From NCBI GenBank assembly GCA_034509735.1, contig JACGWO010000002.1, forward strand, positions 23,359,636 to 23,423,635: 64,000 nt of DNA. The letters run 5' to 3'. Shown here in pieces: positions 35,339-47,656 of the stretch; within the stretch, counting starts at the first letter, position 1, and each line of letters starts with the position of its first letter. The position numbers and the translations under genes are program-made. Source of the DNA: Sesamum alatum. Lineage: Eukaryota > Streptophyta > Magnoliopsida > Lamiales > Pedaliaceae. The notes under the pieces are model-generated. The model searched no databases. It had not been told where the DNA came from and saw only the letters and a list, made by a program, of their open reading frames with translations.

Positions 35339-35880
35339 GGAACTCAAACACAGTCAAGGTGAGCTCAACGGGAAGTTTAAGAGAGAGAAACAAGAGGCAA
35401 CCTTGAAAGACATGCTCTCCAACTTCATCACTGCAGCCCACACTCGATTTCAAATCAAGATACGGTAATCAAATCAATGTGCGGCAAATCCAAACTATGA
35501 GCAATGATGTCGAGTGGAATGAAGGTCAACCTTCCCAAGTGATACCGAGAAGAATCCAAAGAGAAACAAGTTCAATGCCAATCACAGTGATGAACGAAAG
35601 AGCCATTGAAGAAAGAGCGCATCAAGAAGCAATTGGGCGAAGCACCAAGCTCAAAAAAGAGTAGGAGATTCTGAGAGAAAACGAAAAGAGAATACTCCTA
35701 AACTCAACATCAATCTAGATGAAAGTTTCCCCATATATCCCATACTCCCAAAAGAAATTTTGAAAGGTAATTGGGATATACAGTTTCTAAATTCTTAGAG
35801 ATATTTAAAAAGATTTAAAGTTAATATCCTCTAATTGATGCACTTTTCCCCGCAGATGTCAAACTAATGCCAATTGCCTG
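35339..35880 (+). pseudogene. Athila gag relic, C-terminal part
   Basis: After the LINE the plus strand again encodes Athila gag-like sequence: KREKQEATLKDMLSNFITAAHTRF matches the conserved coil after the Gln-rich part, followed by a polar region (RIQRETSSMPITVMNERAIEE). It runs into the assembly gap. Broken by stops. Confidence 0.65.
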
Positions 35881-35928
35881 AAGGAGGTGATTTGAAAAAG
35901 CAGAAGTGGGAAGGAGGAGAAACGGTGA

Positions 35929-36428
35929 NNNNNNNNNNNNNNNNNNNNNNNNNNNNNNNNNNNNNNNNNNNNNNNNNNNNNNNNNNNNNNNNNNNNNNNN
36001 NNNNNNNNNNNNNNNNNNNNNNNNNNNNNNNNNNNNNNNNNNNNNNNNNNNNNNNNNNNNNNNNNNNNNNNNNNNNNNNNNNNNNNNNNNNNNNNNNNNN
36101 NNNNNNNNNNNNNNNNNNNNNNNNNNNNNNNNNNNNNNNNNNNNNNNNNNNNNNNNNNNNNNNNNNNNNNNNNNNNNNNNNNNNNNNNNNNNNNNNNNNN
36201 NNNNNNNNNNNNNNNNNNNNNNNNNNNNNNNNNNNNNNNNNNNNNNNNNNNNNNNNNNNNNNNNNNNNNNNNNNNNNNNNNNNNNNNNNNNNNNNNNNNN
36301 NNNNNNNNNNNNNNNNNNNNNNNNNNNNNNNNNNNNNNNNNNNNNNNNNNNNNNNNNNNNNNNNNNNNNNNNNNNNNNNNNNNNNNNNNNNNNNNNNNNN
36401 NNNNNNNNNNNNNNNNNNNNNNNNNNNN
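35929..36428. other. Assembly gap of exactly 500 N
   Basis: A fixed-length placeholder. The 18 bases before it (35911-35928, AAGGAGGAGAAACGGTGA) are repeated exactly right after it (36433-36450), which suggests that the contig ends overlap. Open frames reported across it are meaningless. Confidence 0.98.
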
Positions 36429-36439
36429 CGGAAAGGAGG

Positions 36440-36967
36440 AGAAACGGTGAAGCTTAATGAAGAATGTTCGGCGATTCTCCAAAACAAGCTACCACCACAA
36501 GCTAAGCTAAAGATCTAGGAAATTTTTCTATCCCCTTGCACTATAGGGGAGTATCAATTTTGATAAAACTTTATGTGATCTAGGGGCTAGTGTGAAATTT
36601 GATGCCATATTCTATTTTGAGAAACTCAGAATGCATGAGACTTATTCCCATAATAATCACCTTGCAACAGAAACAAAAAAAAAAAATTTTGCCAGATAGA
36701 AGCATTAAGTATCCTAGGGAAATAGTGGAACAGGTTGTTAGTCAAAGTCAACAAAATTTAATCATCTAGCGTTCATTTCGTTATGTTAGATATGGAAGAG
36801 GATAAGTATATGTCATTGATTCTAGGTAGACCTTTTTCTTGCCACGAGTAGAAGCGTTAATTGATGTGCAGAAATAGGTAAACTCACCCTTAGATTTAAT
36901 GATGAACTTATAGTCTTTTTATGTGTTTAAGCCTATGAAATATCTGCACAAGAATGAGCGTGACATA
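36440..36967 (+). pseudogene. Athila protease-region relic
   Basis: The translation begins ECSAILQNKLPP and continues with the PCTIG and CDLGAS (here LGASV) aspartic-protease segments at about 36530-36600. It then reads DMEEDKYMSLILGRPF (about 36790-36840), ALIDVQ and VFKPMKYL. These are the protease motifs of Athila-type gypsy elements. Several frame changes occur. The coding sequence is cut at 36968 by a solo copia LTR. Confidence 0.8.
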
Positions 36968-39900
36968 TGTTAGAAATAGGTGACCAGGAAAGCCAATAAG
37001 TTTGGCGTTTTGTAACCTATTTTGACAACTTGATGTAATGTATTATTTATGTGATGAATAAAATAAGTGTTCATCACCAATGGTTAAATACTTTTTTGCC
37101 GCTCATTTTTCATATATTAAAATGGTGTTTTTACTTATATCGCAACCAAGCCCACAGACCCACGGTTAACAACAACTCTGTATTGCAGTTAGGTACGCAT
37201 TGAATGGTGGTTCATGAAACCAACTGATTTGAGAGTTGGGTCTGAAACGTTCCAAGTCGAGGACCTCAAGATAGGGCATTGAGAGTCCTATGGAGACTTG
37301 CATCAAGAGTCGTGTTCATTGGATGAGTGCCGTGTTTCATCGGCGACAGGCGTGGGAACGCTTACACGATTTTGATGGGTTGGTCGACTGGGGTCGAGCC
37401 GACTAGACTGACTCACGGGGATCATCATATGGAAGCCATGGAGGCTTGGTCGGTATGATTGGATTTTCCCGGTTCTGATAGTACGGGAGTAGTCCTCAGA
37501 CTTGAGGAACCATGGCAGTCACGTGCACAGGACGGCTGTATCTTGGATCTAGCGAGAGGTGATCATTCTGTAAGATGATCATTATAAGCCTTGTCCAGTG
37601 CAGTCAGAATGTGTAGCGAGGACGGTGGATTTCCAAGAAGAGGATCCGTCCCCTGTCAGTATGTGACAGAGGTATCTCCGATGCACTCGGAGACATGTTC
37701 ATGTTGTTTTAAAGCTGTGGCCTTAGTGGTTGGTCGAACAGGAATGGTTCCTGTGTTGACGCAATAAAGCATGCGTAGTCTCGAGTATTAAGCATAGATG
37801 CCTAGTCAAGGATGGGAACCGACGCCCAATTCCATACCCTAGACTAAAGGTCGGGAGACGGTAGACGGAAGGACCATACTGAAAGGAATTGTGGATCGTC
37901 CCGGGAAAAGCGCGAATGCGGAAGCGCGGTATAATTTAAAGAAATAAATGCGGAATTTTAAACATGCTTTTAAAGTAAAACACGTTTCAAAGGGTGTGCC
38001 TTTGAAATTTTCCTCGGGCGTTCGGGTATCTCATGAACGAATAACATAAAATAAATCATGGAGGCCATACGGGTTGAAAATAAAAGAGAGACGAAAATCA
38101 TAAACGAGACCTTACCCGTTGTCGTTTTCGTCTTCAACGGCTACACGCGTTGTTCCCGTTTGCACCAAATCTCGTCTTTGAGACCCTCTAAATCGTGACA
38201 CACGATCCACCCACGTATCTTGCACGTCGTGCTAGCAACGAACAAGTTTATGTTTTTGGAGTGGATGAATCAATAACACATTATGGATTAATGGTATTGA
38301 TTCATCAAGTTTTCTTAATGTTCCAAGAACAAAAAGGAACTAGTGAATGTGTTTCTTGGAGAGAGAGAGGCGGACGAGAGATGAGAGGGAGAGATCCGTG
38401 TGTGTGTGTTGTAGTGTGTGTGTGTTGGAGTTTTCATCATCCTTCAACTTGTAGGATGCTAGGGGTTTATATAGAAGAGGAGTTTAATCCTCTTTTAAAC
38501 TCCTTCTTTTAAGAACTCTAATTTGATTAGGATTTTGACCTAGTCAAAGTCCTAGTCAAAGTAGTGTTTTGACCTAGTCAAAACAATCCTAGCCATCCAT
38601 CTCTCCCATTGATCTCAAACCGTTGATTTTAATTTAAATTTAATGGAATATTTTAAAACCTATTTAAATATTTCCAAGAGGCTAATATAAATATTATTTA
38701 AGCCCATTGAAATAAATCCCTTTGATAAATTCTAATTATCAATTTAATTCCTTATATCTAATAGAAGGAATTTATTTCTCCCAAGAAAATAAAAGGACCC
38801 GATTAAATCCAATTTAATCATTCCTTCACTCCAATTTTAATTCTTAATTAAATATCTAAATGTGTGTGGATAGTGTGTGATTCTTTAGGTTCACCTTTCA
38901 GCTAGACTTGGTCGGATTCCTAGAATCCTTCCGTTACCATGGGTGGCCATTCTAGCAACGGTCCATGGCACTAGAGACTAGGTGAAATATTCAGGGATGA
39001 ACATTTAGGCTCTAACAGTACACTTGTCCTTCTGTCTTCGGTCTCATCATTTAGAGTTCTAGGGCACGGAAAATGCAGGTACCCATTTTGGACCTAAGTG
39101 TCGGTCTGTCCTCACTAAACGCCGCAAGGGAATCCTTCCCTTCTGTTCAGTCACTGTGCCACAGTTTTAGGGACAAGACCTAGAGTATACATGAGACTCA
39201 ACTGCCAAAACCTATTGACAGGAGACAGATCCTTTCTTGGAAACTACTGTCACTTTGCACACACCAGAACTGCACTAGACATGGCTTATGACTACCAAGA
39301 GAATTCTGGCAATCTCTCACCATATCTAAGATACAGCCCTGATGTACAGGTAAACTCAGCAATTCCTCAAGTCAAAGGACTTGACCTGTACCGTTGGAAC
39401 CGGGAATACACGTTCATACCTTGCTGACCATACTCAAGGTCCTCCGTAAGACGGTTCCCGCGAGTCACCTCAGTCAGCTGCGTCCTCGCATGCTAACCCA
39501 CTAACACTGCTTAGACGACCCTCGTCACCCGTCGATGAAACACGACAGCAGTGTGCTTAGTGCAAGTCTCAAATGGAATCCCGGTACCCATTTTCGGGAT
39601 TCCTTGACTTGGAGATTTCCGGACTGATTCGGGAAGACTGATTCCATGGACCTACCTCCAAGCGTAGTTCCCAGTCCCCGAAATTGATTCTCAGTCCGTG
39701 GGCTTTGTTTGCGTAGTGAACAGATATAGAAAAGTGAACACAAAACAAAGTAATGCCAAATGAAATTCACTTCTTTATTCATCAATGATTTATCAAACAC
39801 CCATAATTGTCTAGACATAGGTTACATATACCCGCCAATAATTGGCTTTACATGGTCACCTATTCTAACACATACCTGTACGGAATCGGCGCCTAAATGT

Positions 39901-41192
39901 TCACGCCAACATTCACTTAGTCTCTAGTGCTATGGACCGTTACTAGACGGCCACCCATGGTAACGGGCCCTTGTGGGACACGAGCCCAAATTTAGCTGAG
40001 GGTGAACCTAAAGGGTCACACAAAAATCACTGAGAATGTTAAGAGATTGACTTGGAGTCAATCTCGAAGGATAAACAAGTAACTGGATTACTTAAGGGAT
40101 TGTCCATTGGATGGAAGGACCGATATTGTATCGGGCCCTCATTTTGATCGATAAATGGGATTTATCGATTAAATATAGAAAGTCGAGACGTTGGATCTTT
40201 TTTGATTGGATTGAGAGATCAACGGAAATTATTTAAGTGGACATTAAATTGGATTTTGATTTTTGGTTCGTCGTAATTGATTACGGTAAAACCCGGTCCG
40301 TTAAATTTTGACCCGAGAGGAGAATTAATTCCTATTTTGGAATAGGAAGAAGTTCAACTTCTTCCCTAATGAGCATGGCCGAAAATGCTCCCTTGGAGGA
40401 AGCAAAATTCAGCCATTGTTGCATGCTAGGTGGTGGTTGACTTGTCTCTTTTGGTAAGAGACAAATCAACTCCAATCAAGCCCGTCCCTTTTGGTATGAT
40501 TTGATCATATCTTAATTGTTGGTAGGCTTGATTGAAGAATTAATGGTGATTGATGAGATGTATCTAGACATCCTAGGATGAATCTAGATACATTCCAATA
40601 ATCACATTAATTATGTATATATATGAGTATATACTAACACCTTATGTAAGAGATTCATAATTCATCTTTTCTAGGAAAAGAAGAACATAAAATCGGCCAC
40701 TCTCCTCTCTCTATACTCTTTTCCCTCTCTCCCTCTTTCACTAGTGTTCTTCATTTAATCTTGGATCAAAAGGGAAGAACAAAGTAGGTTTAAGAAGAAC
40801 ACTAATCCATAGTATTTGTCTTCTTAAACCGATTTCTTCTAAACGCGTTTTCTTCTAGCAATGAGAACGTGAGTTTCTTCCGGTGTGGTGTGAATCACCT
40901 GTGGAGAGTTCATACATTTGAACTTGGTGAAGATTCAAAGAAGGAACAAATCAAGTAGCTGTGCACACGTGAAAACTACAAAGGTAACTTTTTATTACGC
41001 TTTCATTGTTTTCATTTCATCTATGCCCTATGTATAATATGTGCTTTTATATTGTTACATCCTACATCGAACGCCCGGTTGAGCATCCAAGGGTACACCC
41101 CTTGGGACTATGTTTGTTTATTTGTTTAAATTTACGTATTTTCAATGCTTCTCGTTTCCACTCGCACTCCCAGGCAGATCCTCTTGTCTTCA
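36968..41192 (+). mobile_element. Solo copia LTR (subfamily A), split by another solo LTR, TSD ACATA
   Basis: The LTR runs 36968-37879 and 39876-41192. It starts TGTTAGAAATAGGTGACC and ends TCTTGTCTTCA, matching the complete LTR at 56019-58280 along its length. ACATA flanks it at 36963-36967 and 41193-41197. No internal retroelement sequence or primer site follows, so it is a solo LTR left by recombination between two LTRs. Subtracting the nested insertion and its duplication, it is about 2.23 kb. Confidence 0.93.
37880..39870 (-). mobile_element. Solo copia LTR (subfamily B), reverse, TSD CATAC
   Basis: 1991 bp, reverse complement of the LTR at 61623-63592. CATAC lies at 37875-37879 and 39871-39875. 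On the plus strand it starts TGAAAGGAATTG and ends CTATTCTAACA. A TATATAAA box in its own orientation lies at 38472-38465. It is inserted in the older subfamily A LTR. Confidence 0.95.
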
Positions 41193-41197
41193 ACATA

Positions 41198-41813
41198 TTT
41201 TCCATTGATAGGATTAATACCCCTAGAACTTGCGATGCTATGTACAGATGCCAAACAAAATTGCATAAAAAATTTAATGGGAATAATTCGCAGGACATGA
41301 AAGAAGAAAATCTGGAGGTTGCAAATTTTGCAGACACTGGTCAAGAATCAAAGTCCAAACTACGATAGGTTTTGTTTTTGAAAAGGATCCACTTCCAATA
41401 AAAAAGCAAAACCACCAAATAAAGCATCACCCAATCGGACATATGCAAGCGAGAACAATAGGCTTCAACCAAAAAAAAGAAGAGTGGATGAAAAAGGCCT
41501 ACGAGAATGCCCAAATGTACAAAGAACGCACCAAGGCATGTCATGAATCTCACGTAAGAAAGAAAAAATTCAAGCATGGTGAAGAGTGGCATCAAAGACA
41601 AGACCGGTGTTAAAGTGGATTGGCAAAGACTAAAAGGCTATATCGAAGAGGCACAAAAGATTCATTCCGAGCCCCTCTTCGGTTTGCAACAACATGAGAA
41701 ATATCCAAACGTCAAGCTAGTGACGTTAAACGAGCGCTACATGGGAGGCAAGACATGCATTTTTCTATTATTTTTTGTATTTCTTTTCATTCGGTGCGGA
41801 AGAACAAACTTCT
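41198..41813 (+). pseudogene. Athila remnant: linker joined to integrase C-terminus
   Basis: After the solo LTR the Athila frame resumes. It contains FEKDPLPIKKQ, then WMKKAYENAQMYKERTKACHE and HVRKKKFKHG, the residues just downstream of the integrase core in Athila. A shifted frame then reads VKVDWQRLKGYIEEAQKIHSEP, the usual last part of Athila pol. RT, RNase H and the integrase catalytic core are missing between protease and here. This is a deletion inside the Athila, not an effect of the LTR insertion. Confidence 0.75.
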
Positions 41814-42465
41814 AATAACCCGTGACCCACGGGCTATGTAGGGAGCATTTCAGACGAGCGAACTTTTGATAGCTCATGCCCACAGGCTATTGATAGAGAA
41901 TTTCTGTCTTATGCTAATTCCTCTCTCTCTCTCTCTCACTCTCTTTTTCTGATTATTTTGGATTTTTGTTTTCTTACTATTTACCAAAAAAAATAAAAGA
42001 AGAAAAAGAAAAATTCCAAAAATATCACAAATTCCCAAATTGAATGTTAGGGTTAAATTAGGGCTCCTTGTACCTTTCAAAGGACATTGTAGCTCTATCT
42101 CTCTTACCTTTGCATTTTCACTTTGTAGCTCCAACATACCGCGCCTTTGCTCTTCCACGTGCACCACCGCCCAATACCAACACCGTTGGGACTTAGCCAT
42201 GATGCCCGTTGCCGTTTACCTTGCCCCGCCACTCTGTTTGTCATGACACCAGCCTGCTTGCTGCCGAGCTGCAGACCTCCACGAACCACCAACTCCATCG
42301 CACCGCAGTTGGCTGAGCCCGACCACAACCTCCGCCGCGCTCAGATTTGATCAGGGCCCCTCCATCTTACCGGACACCACCATACCATCGTTTCTATTTT
42401 TTCTTTTCTATATAAATATTTATATATATAGATATATATATTTTCATCTATTTTCATGTTTTTGT
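41814..42465 (+). other. Athila 3' untranslated region, first part
   Basis: No gene. It includes the palindrome CCCGTGACCCACGGG at 41819-41833, also present in the 5' LTR, a CT repeat at 41922-41944 and a GC-richer stretch at 42110-42390 of unknown nature. The short frames at 42040-42350 have no domain. Confidence 0.55.
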
Positions 42466-43957
42466 GAGTAAATTAGAGCTTTATAAAATATTTGGGGTTA
42501 AATTATATAATTTTAAAAGTTAAAGGATTAAATTAAAATTTCTTAAAAGTTAAAACAAAAAAAAAAAGAGAAAACTGAGGGTGGTGCACGTGGCACTCCT
42601 CATTCCAAGGCCAAAACAAAAATTTCATTGCTTTAATATATATTTCTATAGATCAAGTCATTGAACATAATGTTTAGATTGTATTAGGTTCTTCCTTAGG
42701 TAATTCGCACAGGTTAGTATATTTTTATTGTAAATTATAATTTAATTATTATATTAATATTATTTAATTAGTGCATTTATTAAATATGATTTGTACTATT
42801 CGATTTACTATTTAACCGGAAAATTTATTGAATTTGAGCATTTATACAAATTAGTGATCGGGTAAAAATTTAATTGGACCGGGAATATTATAGCCAATAA
42901 ATTAGAATTTATTTAATCTATTAGATTCAGCCATTATTATAATGGATTATTCAAAATTAACGGGGTTTGTTAACTAAATACATAATTGTATATATTATTG
43001 TGTAAATAATTATAATAGTGAAGAATTGACAGAAATTAATAGGAATAGTAGAAAATCATGTTTGAGAAATATTAGGAAATTATATTGCAAAATATAGTAT
43101 TTATTAGAAAGGATATGAGATTTTTGTAATAATTTCATTTAGGGATGTTATAGAGAACGATAGTTATAAAAATATGAGGGGTTTGATGAAATAAGCTCTT
43201 ATGAGTTAATTGATAAATTAAATATATACCGGGGAACCTTATAATGTCTAATTGTTTAGACGAGGAGCGAAAGGAGGTTTGAATTTAAATATAGATGAAA
43301 TATTAAGATATTGGTGGAAAAAGCACGAATATTATTTAGTAATTTTATTCAGAATTTACGATATTTTCGATATATTGATTATATATATTATAACTTATTA
43401 TATACCACGGGGATAAGGTAGAGGGTTAATCAACTCTATATACTAATGTAATCATTTAGGAATTTGAGGTAAGTATAGTTAATTGGATATATATATATAT
43501 ATATCTTATGTATATGATATATATTCTTGTATTATATACGTTATTGTGATGGCTATTTATCTGGTTATATTGTTATTTCGTGGAGTTGTCGTTATATGTG
43601 TATATGTAGTTGTGGTGTGAGAAAGACGAATGAATGATCATGCGATGTCATGCTATTTTATTGTGGATTGAAATTAAATGGTGAGATTATGGATAGAATG
43701 TTGCGAATTGAGATAAAGAGATGGCTTACCTGACTGGACGACATACTGCAATGGCTTATGATAATATGATCAATGATCTAAGGTCGAGGATTAATTACAA
43801 GGTTTTGATGGCGTATGTCCTTTTGTGATGTCTACATAATATATGGATTAAAACATGGGTTATCTTATTGGATTAAATGTGATTTCTTTATAAGATGGAA
43901 TGTGATTAAATGTGATTTCTTTATAAGATGGAATGTGATTATGGAGGGGGTGTAACA
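42466..43957 (+). mobile_element. Tekay-like 5' LTR, missing its first 113 bp
   Basis: Aligns from GAGTAAATTAGAGC with 44602 onward and ends GGGTGTAACA. It carries a tandem duplication around 43885-43935 (AATGTGATTTCTTTATAAG) absent from the 3' LTR, and a longer TA-run at 43490. Confidence 0.9.
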
Positions 43958-44488
43958 TTGAGTGGTATTAGAGCCAAGTTTTAGATTTTATGTGGATAAT
44001 TTGTGAAGAATAATATTATTGAATACTTAAAATATGTATTATGCACTTAAGAGTAAATGTGAGTTTCATAAAGGTAAGAATAGTTGAATATAAGGTATAT
44101 AGACCCATATGAAATTACGGATAGAATTGGGCCAGTAGCGTATGAGGAATAGTATTATTAGTAGAATCATCATGGACATATGATGTATTCCATATTTTTA
44201 AGCCATGACAATATAAATATGATCCTAGTCATGTTTTGCGTGAATCGGAGATGAAAATATCAAAAGGATTAACGTACGTAGAGGTATTAAAGAAAATTTT
44301 GGCCAAAAGCGTAAGAAAATTGAGAATAAAGAGATTCTAAAGGTAAAAGTGAGATGGAGTCATCATTCTCCAAGAGAGGCCACTTGGGAGGTTGAGTAGC
44401 ATATGAGAGAAAGGTACCTTTATTTATTCCATTAAACGGGTAAGTTAGTTAAATTTCGGGGACGAAATTTTTATTAGGAGGGGAGAAT

Positions 44489-46029
44489 TGTGACGTCCAT
44501 AGAATTTTATTCATAATCGATGGACTAATTAGTAATTATTAAGAAAATCTAATTTAATTATAAGTTATAGGTTGAAACTATAATATATTAAACTTTGAAC
44601 GGAGTAAATTAGAGCTTTATAAAATATTTGGGGTTAAATTATATAATTTTAAAAGTTAAAGGATTAAATTAAAATTTCTTAAAAGTTAAAACAAAAAAAA
44701 AAAGAGAAAATTGAGGGTGGCACGTGGCACTCCTCATTCCAAGGCCAAAACAAAAATGTCATTACTTTAATATATATTTCTATAGATCAAGTCATTGAAA
44801 ATAATGTTTAGATTGTATTAGGTTCTTCCTTCGGTGATTCGCACAGGTTAGTATATTTTTATTGTAAATTATAATTTAATATTTATATTAATATTATTTA
44901 ATTAGTGCATTTATTAAATATGATTTGTACTATTCAATTTACTATTTAACCGGAAAATTTATTGAATTTGAGCATTTATACAAATTAGTGATCGAGTAAA
45001 AATTTAATTGGACCGGGAATATTATAGCCAATAAATTAGAATTTATTTAATCTATTAGATTCAGCCATTATTATAATGGATTATTCAAAATTAACGGGGG
45101 TTTGTTAACTAAATACATAATTGTATATATTATTGTGTAAATAATTATAATAGTGAAGAATTGACAGAAATTAATAGGAATAGTAGAAAATCATGTTTGA
45201 GAAATATTAGGAAATTATATTGCAAAATATAGTATTTATTAGAAAGGATATGAGATTTTTGTAATAATTTCATTTAGGGATGTTATAGAGAACGATAGTT
45301 ATAAAAATATGAGGGGTTTGATGAAATAAGCTCTTATGAGTTAATTGATAAATTAAATATATACCGGGGAACCTTATAATGTCTAATTATTTAGACGAGG
45401 AGCGAAAGGAGGTTTGAATTTAAATATAGATGAAATATTAAGATATTGGTGGAAAAAGCACGAATATTATTTAGTAATTTTATTCAGAATTTACGATATT
45501 TTCGATATATTGATTATACATATTATAACTTATTATATAGCACGGGGATAAAGTAGATGGTTAATCAACTCTATATACTAATGTAATCATTTAAGAATTT
45601 GAGGTAAGTATAGTTAATTGGATATATATTCTTGTATTATATACGTGATTGCGATGCTATTTATCTGGTTATATTGTTATTCCGTGGAGTTTGTCGTTAT
45701 ATTTGTATATGTAGTTGTGGTGTGAGAAAGACGAATGAATGATCATGTGATGTCGTGCTATTTTATTGTGGATTGAAATTAAATGGTGAGATTATGGATA
45801 GAATGTTGCGAATTGAGATAAAGAGATGGCTTACCTGACTGGGGGGCATACTGCAATGACTTATGATAATATGATCAATGATCTAAGGTTGAGGATTAAT
45901 TACAAGGTTTTGATGGCGTATGTGCTTTTGTGATGTCTACCTAATATATGGATTAAAACATGGGTTATCTTATTAGATTAAATGTGATTTCTTTATAAGA
46001 TGGAATGTGATTATGGAGGGGGTGTCACA
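44489..46029 (+). mobile_element. Tekay-like 3' LTR, complete
   Basis: Begins TGTGACGTCC right after the polypurine tract and ends GGGTGTCACA, so it has inverted TGTGAC/GTCACA ends. Confidence 0.9.
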
Positions 46030-47555
46030 CTTCTCTCCCCCTCGCTAGGATTTCGACGATCCACACGCTCAGGGAAGCACTCTATTTGTTACCTTTCATC
46101 TTTTCCCTATGGTCTTGGACATTGAGGATAATGTCGATCTTAAGTGTGTGTGTGTGTGGGGGGGAGGGGGGTTCATGGTTTCATGCATTTGTTATGATTT
46201 TTGTTGGGTGGTATGAGGTGTTGAATTTTGATATGTTGTACCCCTCCATTTGATTCATGTTGACATGAGTAATGAATGCACTATTAAAATTGCAAGGGAT
46301 AATTGACATGCATAGGAAATTCAAACTTTCTATACTAGTTATGATTGCCTTGATGATCCTTTTTTATGATAAATGCTTATGAGTAACACATAAGCCTTTG
46401 TTTGGTAAGCTTTTGAGCTTATGAGCACATGTCTTATTGTGAGCACATGTCTTATTGCTCCATTGTTTTATTGGCTTTATAATTATCATCTCTGGTTTGG
46501 TTTTTTAGAACTTGCTCAATTATACATGTTGAGTCTACATTGTTGAGTTAGGTGTGGTGAAAGTGACAAGGGCATTAGGATTAGACCAAAATTTTATGTT
46601 GTTAAGCATGTATAAATATCCACCCTTAGTAGCTCAATCGAGCCTGAGCCTGATTTCGTTGTCACAATAACCACGATAAAAGCTTTGAACACCCATTCCT
46701 TTGTTCTCAACCTTTGTATCCCAATGTTAAAGGATTGGAAGGACTGCTAGTGGTATGCTTTTTCCATTAATGCATAATTCTAGTGCATGTCCCAATTATC
46801 CCGTGAAGATATGTTTGAAGAAACGAAATTGTTGAAGTAGAGAAAAATGAAAAAAAAGAAAGAAAAAAAGGGAGAAAAATAAGAAAATCCCGAAAAAAAA
46901 AAAGAAGAGAAAAGAATCAAGAAAATCATTGAGGCAATGCAACAAAAAAGATGCAATCATGGAAATTGAAAGAAAAGCAAGGAAAGAGCAAGAAAAGAAG
47001 AAAAACGGAGGAAAAGGAGGAGAGATACACTTGAACTAGGAGAATCCGTAGTATGGAAAAATATGTAAGTAACATCACCTAATTCCTTTAACCCCAAAGA
47101 ACTCTCCTTTTATTCTTATTTGCTTCCACCTTTACATAAAGCCCCATTACGACCCGGAAAAGGCCCTATGATTCTCACTTCTAACTCACTCTAAGTAGTG
47201 GAGATATAATATAAGAGCAAGCTTATGACAAAACGTTGTTAGAGCATAACTTGAGAGTTGTTGTTCACCCTAAAATACTTCGAGTGTACTGAGTGAATCT
47301 TGAGCCCGGGTGTTAACTCACTTCTGCATTTTGGTTTCGAATAGATTGTTGAGATGGTTAAACATTGTGCAGCTTGTGTGAATTTGTACTGTGAAGTCTA
47401 TTATTAATCGCACATTGGTGGTGAGTTCGTTTTGAAGTGTTGGCATGAGTTAAAGTGGGATGGAATGCATTGCAGGGGGTTTCTTTTGAATGAGAGGTGA
47501 CTAAATTATACTGCTATATGTTTGAGGACAAGCATCATTTAAGTGTGGGGGTATT
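46030..47555 (+). other. Athila 3' untranslated region, second part, with polypurine tract
   Basis: It contains the CTTGGACATTGAGGATAATGTCG and AAGTGTGTG..GGGGG block typical of Athila 3' regions, a purine-rich stretch at 46840-47040, and the polypurine tract AAGTGTGGGGGTATT at 47541-47555 before the LTR. No gene. Confidence 0.7.
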
Positions 47556-47656
47556 TGATTAAAGAAAATTATATGACATATTTCATTGTTTGTATCCATA
47601 TTATATAGTGCTTGTTCTTGGTTGCATTTGTGAAATTTTAGGAGCTTTCGTGGACA
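47556..47656 (+). mobile_element. Athila 3' LTR, first 100 bp
   Basis: TGATTAAAGAAAATTATATGACATATTT aligns with 26402 onward through GGAGCTTTCGTGGACA, then diverges at about 47657 where hAT sequence begins. Confidence 0.85.

Larger units (their letters stand above)
42466..46029 (+). mobile_element. Tekay-like chromovirus, internally deleted, 5' LTR truncated
   Basis: Two direct repeats (42466-43957 and 44489-46029) flank only about 530 bp. The 5' repeat is followed by a primer site TGGTATTAGAGCC at 43963. The 3' repeat is preceded by a polypurine tract AGGAGGGGAGAAT. The inner sequence at about 44190-44440 encodes a relic of the integrase C-terminus and chromodomain (VKVRWSHHSPREATWEVE). The 5' LTR lacks the first 113 bp present in the 3' LTR. 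The repeats are otherwise nearly identical. The left junction shows no clear TSD. Confidence 0.85.
26402..47656 (+). mobile_element. Athila-like gypsy element, non-autonomous, carrying nested insertions
   Basis: 5' LTR at 26402, degenerate Asp-type primer site, gag (28240-29262 and 35339-35880), protease (36440-36967), a remnant of the integrase end (41198-41813), a long 3' untranslated region, polypurine tract and the start of the 3' LTR at 47556. RT, RNase H and the integrase core are absent. The about 21 kb contains a MULE MITE, a LINE, two nested solo copia LTRs, a Tekay-like element and an assembly gap. It is inserted in the Tat3 3' LTR (left flank CTCGG). Confidence 0.85.

Noticed and set aside
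34935..35453. Pro-rich 172-codon minus ORF as an extensin-like protein
   Set aside because: The Pro-rich part is the GC-rich LINE 5' region and the right end is antisense to Athila gag; only the part from the inner ATG fits LINE ORF1.
35859..36518. Open frames of about 180-215 codons crossing the N block on both strands
   Set aside because: They consist of N-derived unknown residues; no evidence of coding.
41006..41368. 120-codon plus-strand ORF
   Set aside because: It starts in the copia LTR and ends in Athila sequence; a chance fusion across an insertion border.
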